A stretch of DNA of 64,000 nucleotides from Nonomuraea maritima (GTDB lineage Bacteria; Actinomycetota; Actinomycetes; Streptosporangiales; Streptosporangiaceae), in contig NZ_FNFB01000002.1 in the NCBI RefSeq assembly GCF_900100395.1, positions 1 to 64,000 on the forward strand. The letters run 5' to 3'. The translations under genes and the position numbers were made by a program. The notes under the pieces are model-generated. The model saw nothing but the letters and a program-made list of their open reading frames with translations. It ran no database searches and was not told the DNA's origin. Position 1 is the stretch's first letter. Every line of letters begins with the position of its first letter. Of this stretch, positions 62,062-64,000 are shown piece by piece.

Positions 62062-63879
62062 ATGACGATGAATCTGGTCAATCTTGAGTCGGTCTCCCAC
62101 GCCTACGGGCCCAAGCCGCTCCTCGCCGACGTCTCCCTCGGTGTGGAGGCGGGTGAGCGTATCGGTGTGGTCGGGCGCAACGGTGGTGGCAAGACGACGC
62201 TGCTGTCGGTCCTGGCCGCTGAGGTACGTCCCGACAGCGGGCGGGTCACTCACACGCGGGGCCTGCGCATCGGGTTCCTGTCCCAGCGCGACACCCTCGA
62301 TCCAGGCGCTCCCGTGCGTGAGATCGTCCTCGGTGGCAGGGCCGAGCACGAGTGGGCCGGTGATCAGGGGGTGCGCGAGATCCTGGCCAACCTGATCGGC
62401 GATCTCGATCTCGACGCCAAGGCGGGCGACCTGTCCGGCGGCGAGCGCCGGCGTACGGCGCTGGCGAAGCTGCTGATCGACGACCACGACCTGATCATGC
62501 TGGACGAGCCCACCAACCACCTCGACATCGAGGCGATCGCGTGGCTCGCCGCACACCTGGCCGGGCGCAAGAGCGCGCTCGTCGTCGTGACGCACGACCG
62601 GTGGTTCCTGGACGCCGTCTCCACCCGTACGTGGGAGGTCGTCGACGGCAGGGTCGAGCGGTACGAAGGCGGATACGCCGCGTACGTCCTGGCGAAGGCC
62701 GAGCGGGCGCGCATCGCCCAGGCCGCCGAGGAACGCCGCCAGAACCTCATGCGTAAAGAGATCGCGTGGCTGCGGCGTGGCCCGCCCGCGCGTACGTCCA
62801 AGCCGAAGTTCCGCATCGAGGCCGCTCAGGCCTTGATCGCGAACGAGCCCCCGGCCCGTGAGACCGTCGAGCTGATGCGCTTCGCCGCGGCCCGGCTCGG
62901 CAAGACCGTCTACGACCTCGACGACGTCACCATGCACGCGGGTGGTCCCGGCGCGGGGCCGCTGGTGCTCGACGACGTCACGTGGCAGTTCGGTCCGGGC
63001 GACCGGGTCGGCCTGGTGGGCGTGAACGGGTCCGGCAAGTCGTCGGTGCTGCGGCTGCTGGCGGGCACGGTCCAGCCCGACTCCGGACGCGTGGTGCAGG
63101 GCAGGACCGTGCGCCTCGCTCACCTGTCGCAGGAGCTGGACGAGCTCGACCCGACCCGGCGGGTGCTGGAGTCGGTCGAGGAGATCCGCAAGTACCTCCA
63201 GCTCGGCAAGCGGGAGTGGACGGCGTCGCAGCTGCTCGAACGTCTCGGCTTCCGGGGCGACGCGCAGTGGAAGGTCATCGGCGACCTGTCGGGTGGCGAG
63301 CGGCGGCGGCTGCAGCTGCTGCGGCTGTTGATGGACGACCCCAACGTCCTGCTCCTCGACGAGCCCACCAACGACCTCGACATCGAGACGCTCAACGAGC
63401 TCGAAGACCTGCTGGACGGCTGGCCAGGAACGCTGGTGCTGGTCAGTCACGACCGCTACTTCCTGGAGCGGGTGACCGACCGTTGCGTGGCGCTGCTCGG
63501 CGACGGCGAGCTGTCGCTGCTGCCCGGCGGGGTCGACGAATACCTCGAACGTCGTGCGGCCGGTACGGCGGTGACCGCTCGGGTCGCGTCGCAGTCCGCG
63601 TCCGCGCAGTCCGGGGCCGCTGAGACGGCCTCGGCCGCGCCCGCGGCCGTGGGGCTGTCGGCCAAGGAGGAGCGCGAGCTGCGCAAGGAGCTCAACCGTC
63701 TCGAACGCCAGCTCGACAAGCTGGGCCAGCAGGAGTCCAAGCTCCACGCCGCCATGGCGGAGGCCGCCGGCGACTACGCCGAGCTCGGCACGCTCGATGC
63801 CCGGCTGCGCGAGGTCCTGACGCAGAAGGACACCGTCGAGTCCGAGTGGCTGGAGGTCGCCGACCGCCTCGGCGAGTAA
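62062..63879 (+). CDS. ABC-F ATPase (Uup-like)
   Basis: A 605-residue protein with two ABC domains and no membrane part. First: Walker A GRNGGGKTT, signature LSGGERRR, Walker B LIMLDEPTNHLD; second: GVNGSGKSS, LSGGERRR, VLLLDEPTNDLD. The inter-domain linker has RKEIAWLRRGPPARTSKPKFR, the conserved PtIM beginning; a coiled-coil C-terminus (ERELRKELNRLERQLDKL) resembles Uup. ABC-F proteins act on the ribosome in translation or antibiotic protection. TACCCT at 62053 just before the ATG suggests a leaderless mRNA. Second ATG at 62068. Confidence 0.9.
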   Translation: MTMNLVNLESVSHAYGPKPLLADVSLGVEAGERIGVVGRNGGGKTTLLSVLAAEVRPDSGRVTHTRGLRIGFLSQRDTLDPGAPVREIVLGGRAEHEWAGDQGVREILANLIGDLDLDAKAGDLSGGERRRTALAKLLIDDHDLIMLDEPTNHLDIEAIAWLAAHLAGRKSALVVVTHDRWFLDAVSTRTWEVVDGRVERYEGGYAAYVLAKAERARIAQAAEERRQNLMRKEIAWLRRGPPARTSKPKFRIEAAQALIANEPPARETVELMRFAAARLGKTVYDLDDVTMHAGGPGAGPLVLDDVTWQFGPGDRVGLVGVNGSGKSSVLRLLAGTVQPDSGRVVQGRTVRLAHLSQELDELDPTRRVLESVEEIRKYLQLGKREWTASQLLERLGFRGDAQWKVIGDLSGGERRRLQLLRLLMDDPNVLLLDEPTNDLDIETLNELEDLLDGWPGTLVLVSHDRYFLERVTDRCVALLGDGELSLLPGGVDEYLERRAAGTAVTARVASQSASAQSGAAETASAAPAAVGLSAKEERELRKELNRLERQLDKLGQQESKLHAAMAEAAGDYAELGTLDARLREVLTQKDTVESEWLEVADRLGE

Positions 63880-63880
63880 C

Positions 63881-63900
63881 GGCCTCCTCCGGCCGAGGCC
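63881..63900 (+). terminator. Small hairpin after the ABC-F gene
   Basis: GGCCTC (63881-63886) pairs with GAGGCC (63895-63900) one base after the stop codon. It is short, so a terminator role is only likely. Confidence 0.5.
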
Positions 63901-63969
63901 AACCTCAACGGCCTTCCGCCAGGGGTTTGGGCGTGATGGGGTTGGCTTCGGCGCGTTCGTGCTGGTGGG

Positions 63970-64000
63970 TCAGTCGAAGGTGTCGAAGGGGGCCAGGAGG
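63970..64000 (-). CDS. 3' end of a reverse-strand gene running off the window
   Basis: On the reverse strand the last bases read LLAPFDTFD followed by a stop at 63972-63970. Nothing more of the gene is visible, so this is only a possibility; no product can be named. Confidence 0.25.
   Translation of the reverse strand, partial: LLAPFDTFD

Overview
The window is a GC-rich (about 70 %) bacterial chromosome segment with actinobacterial gene content and order: many GTG starts, overlapping stop/start codons, Ser/Thr kinases, a WXG100-like gene, SpoIIE-type phosphatase, protein O-mannosyltransferases and the metG - tatD - rpf - rsmA - ispE block known from mycobacteria and relatives. The family mix fits Streptosporangiales (Nonomuraea-like), but that is an inference; there is no rRNA or tRNA gene here to prove it.

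Layout. 1-331: cut-off end of an IS110-family element (transposase N-terminus plus the non-coding end). 332-9175: small-molecule and redox accessory genes with three TetR regulators; two of them (1446 and 6298) are close paralogues and share a palindromic operator that occurs as a 17-bp-spaced array before the second. 9302-11184: an unrecognised two-gene unit whose proteins start with the same short motif. 11243-15301: signalling genes, including a histidine kinase reduced to its tail by a deletion, an intact response regulator and a PAS-GAF-SpoIIE phosphatase. 15303-18188: a TetR gene with a decayed IS607-type element just upstream. 18189-22981: Ser/Thr kinase, membrane, WXG100-like, lipoprotein and large hypothetical genes.

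23079-38192: resistance and stress genes paired with their own regulators: erythromycin-esterase-like gene with a TioE-type MerR regulator, HxlR with a YcaC-like hydrolase, furA-katG with a second fur gene on the other side of katG, two MFS exporters (one chloramphenicol-exporter-like), an inactivated-looking zinc-peptidase homologue, proline iminopeptidase, LysE exporter, TetR-dehalogenase pair. 38279-41986: hydrolase, DUF5996, MerR and a hypothetical gene.

42100-63879 is more conserved: two PMT-type O-mannosyltransferases either side of rsmI, another GT-C transferase and a dolichol-phosphate-mannose-synthase-like GT2, then metG, a TAP-like hydrolase, tatD, an Rpf-type lytic enzyme, rsmA, an NlpC/P60 protein with an eleven-residue repeat, ispE and an ABC-F ATPase. 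The rpf-rsmA junction is split by an oppositely oriented kinase/beta-propeller operon, and the rsmA-ispE junction by tandem DNA repeats and the NlpC/P60 gene.

Most likely to repay a second look: the motif-sharing gene pair at 9302-11184, the shared TetR operator array, the TnpB remnant that reads in frame into a TetR gene, the hendecad-repeat cell-wall hydrolase, the zinc-peptidase homologue lacking HExxH, and the IS110 end that should encode a bridge RNA.
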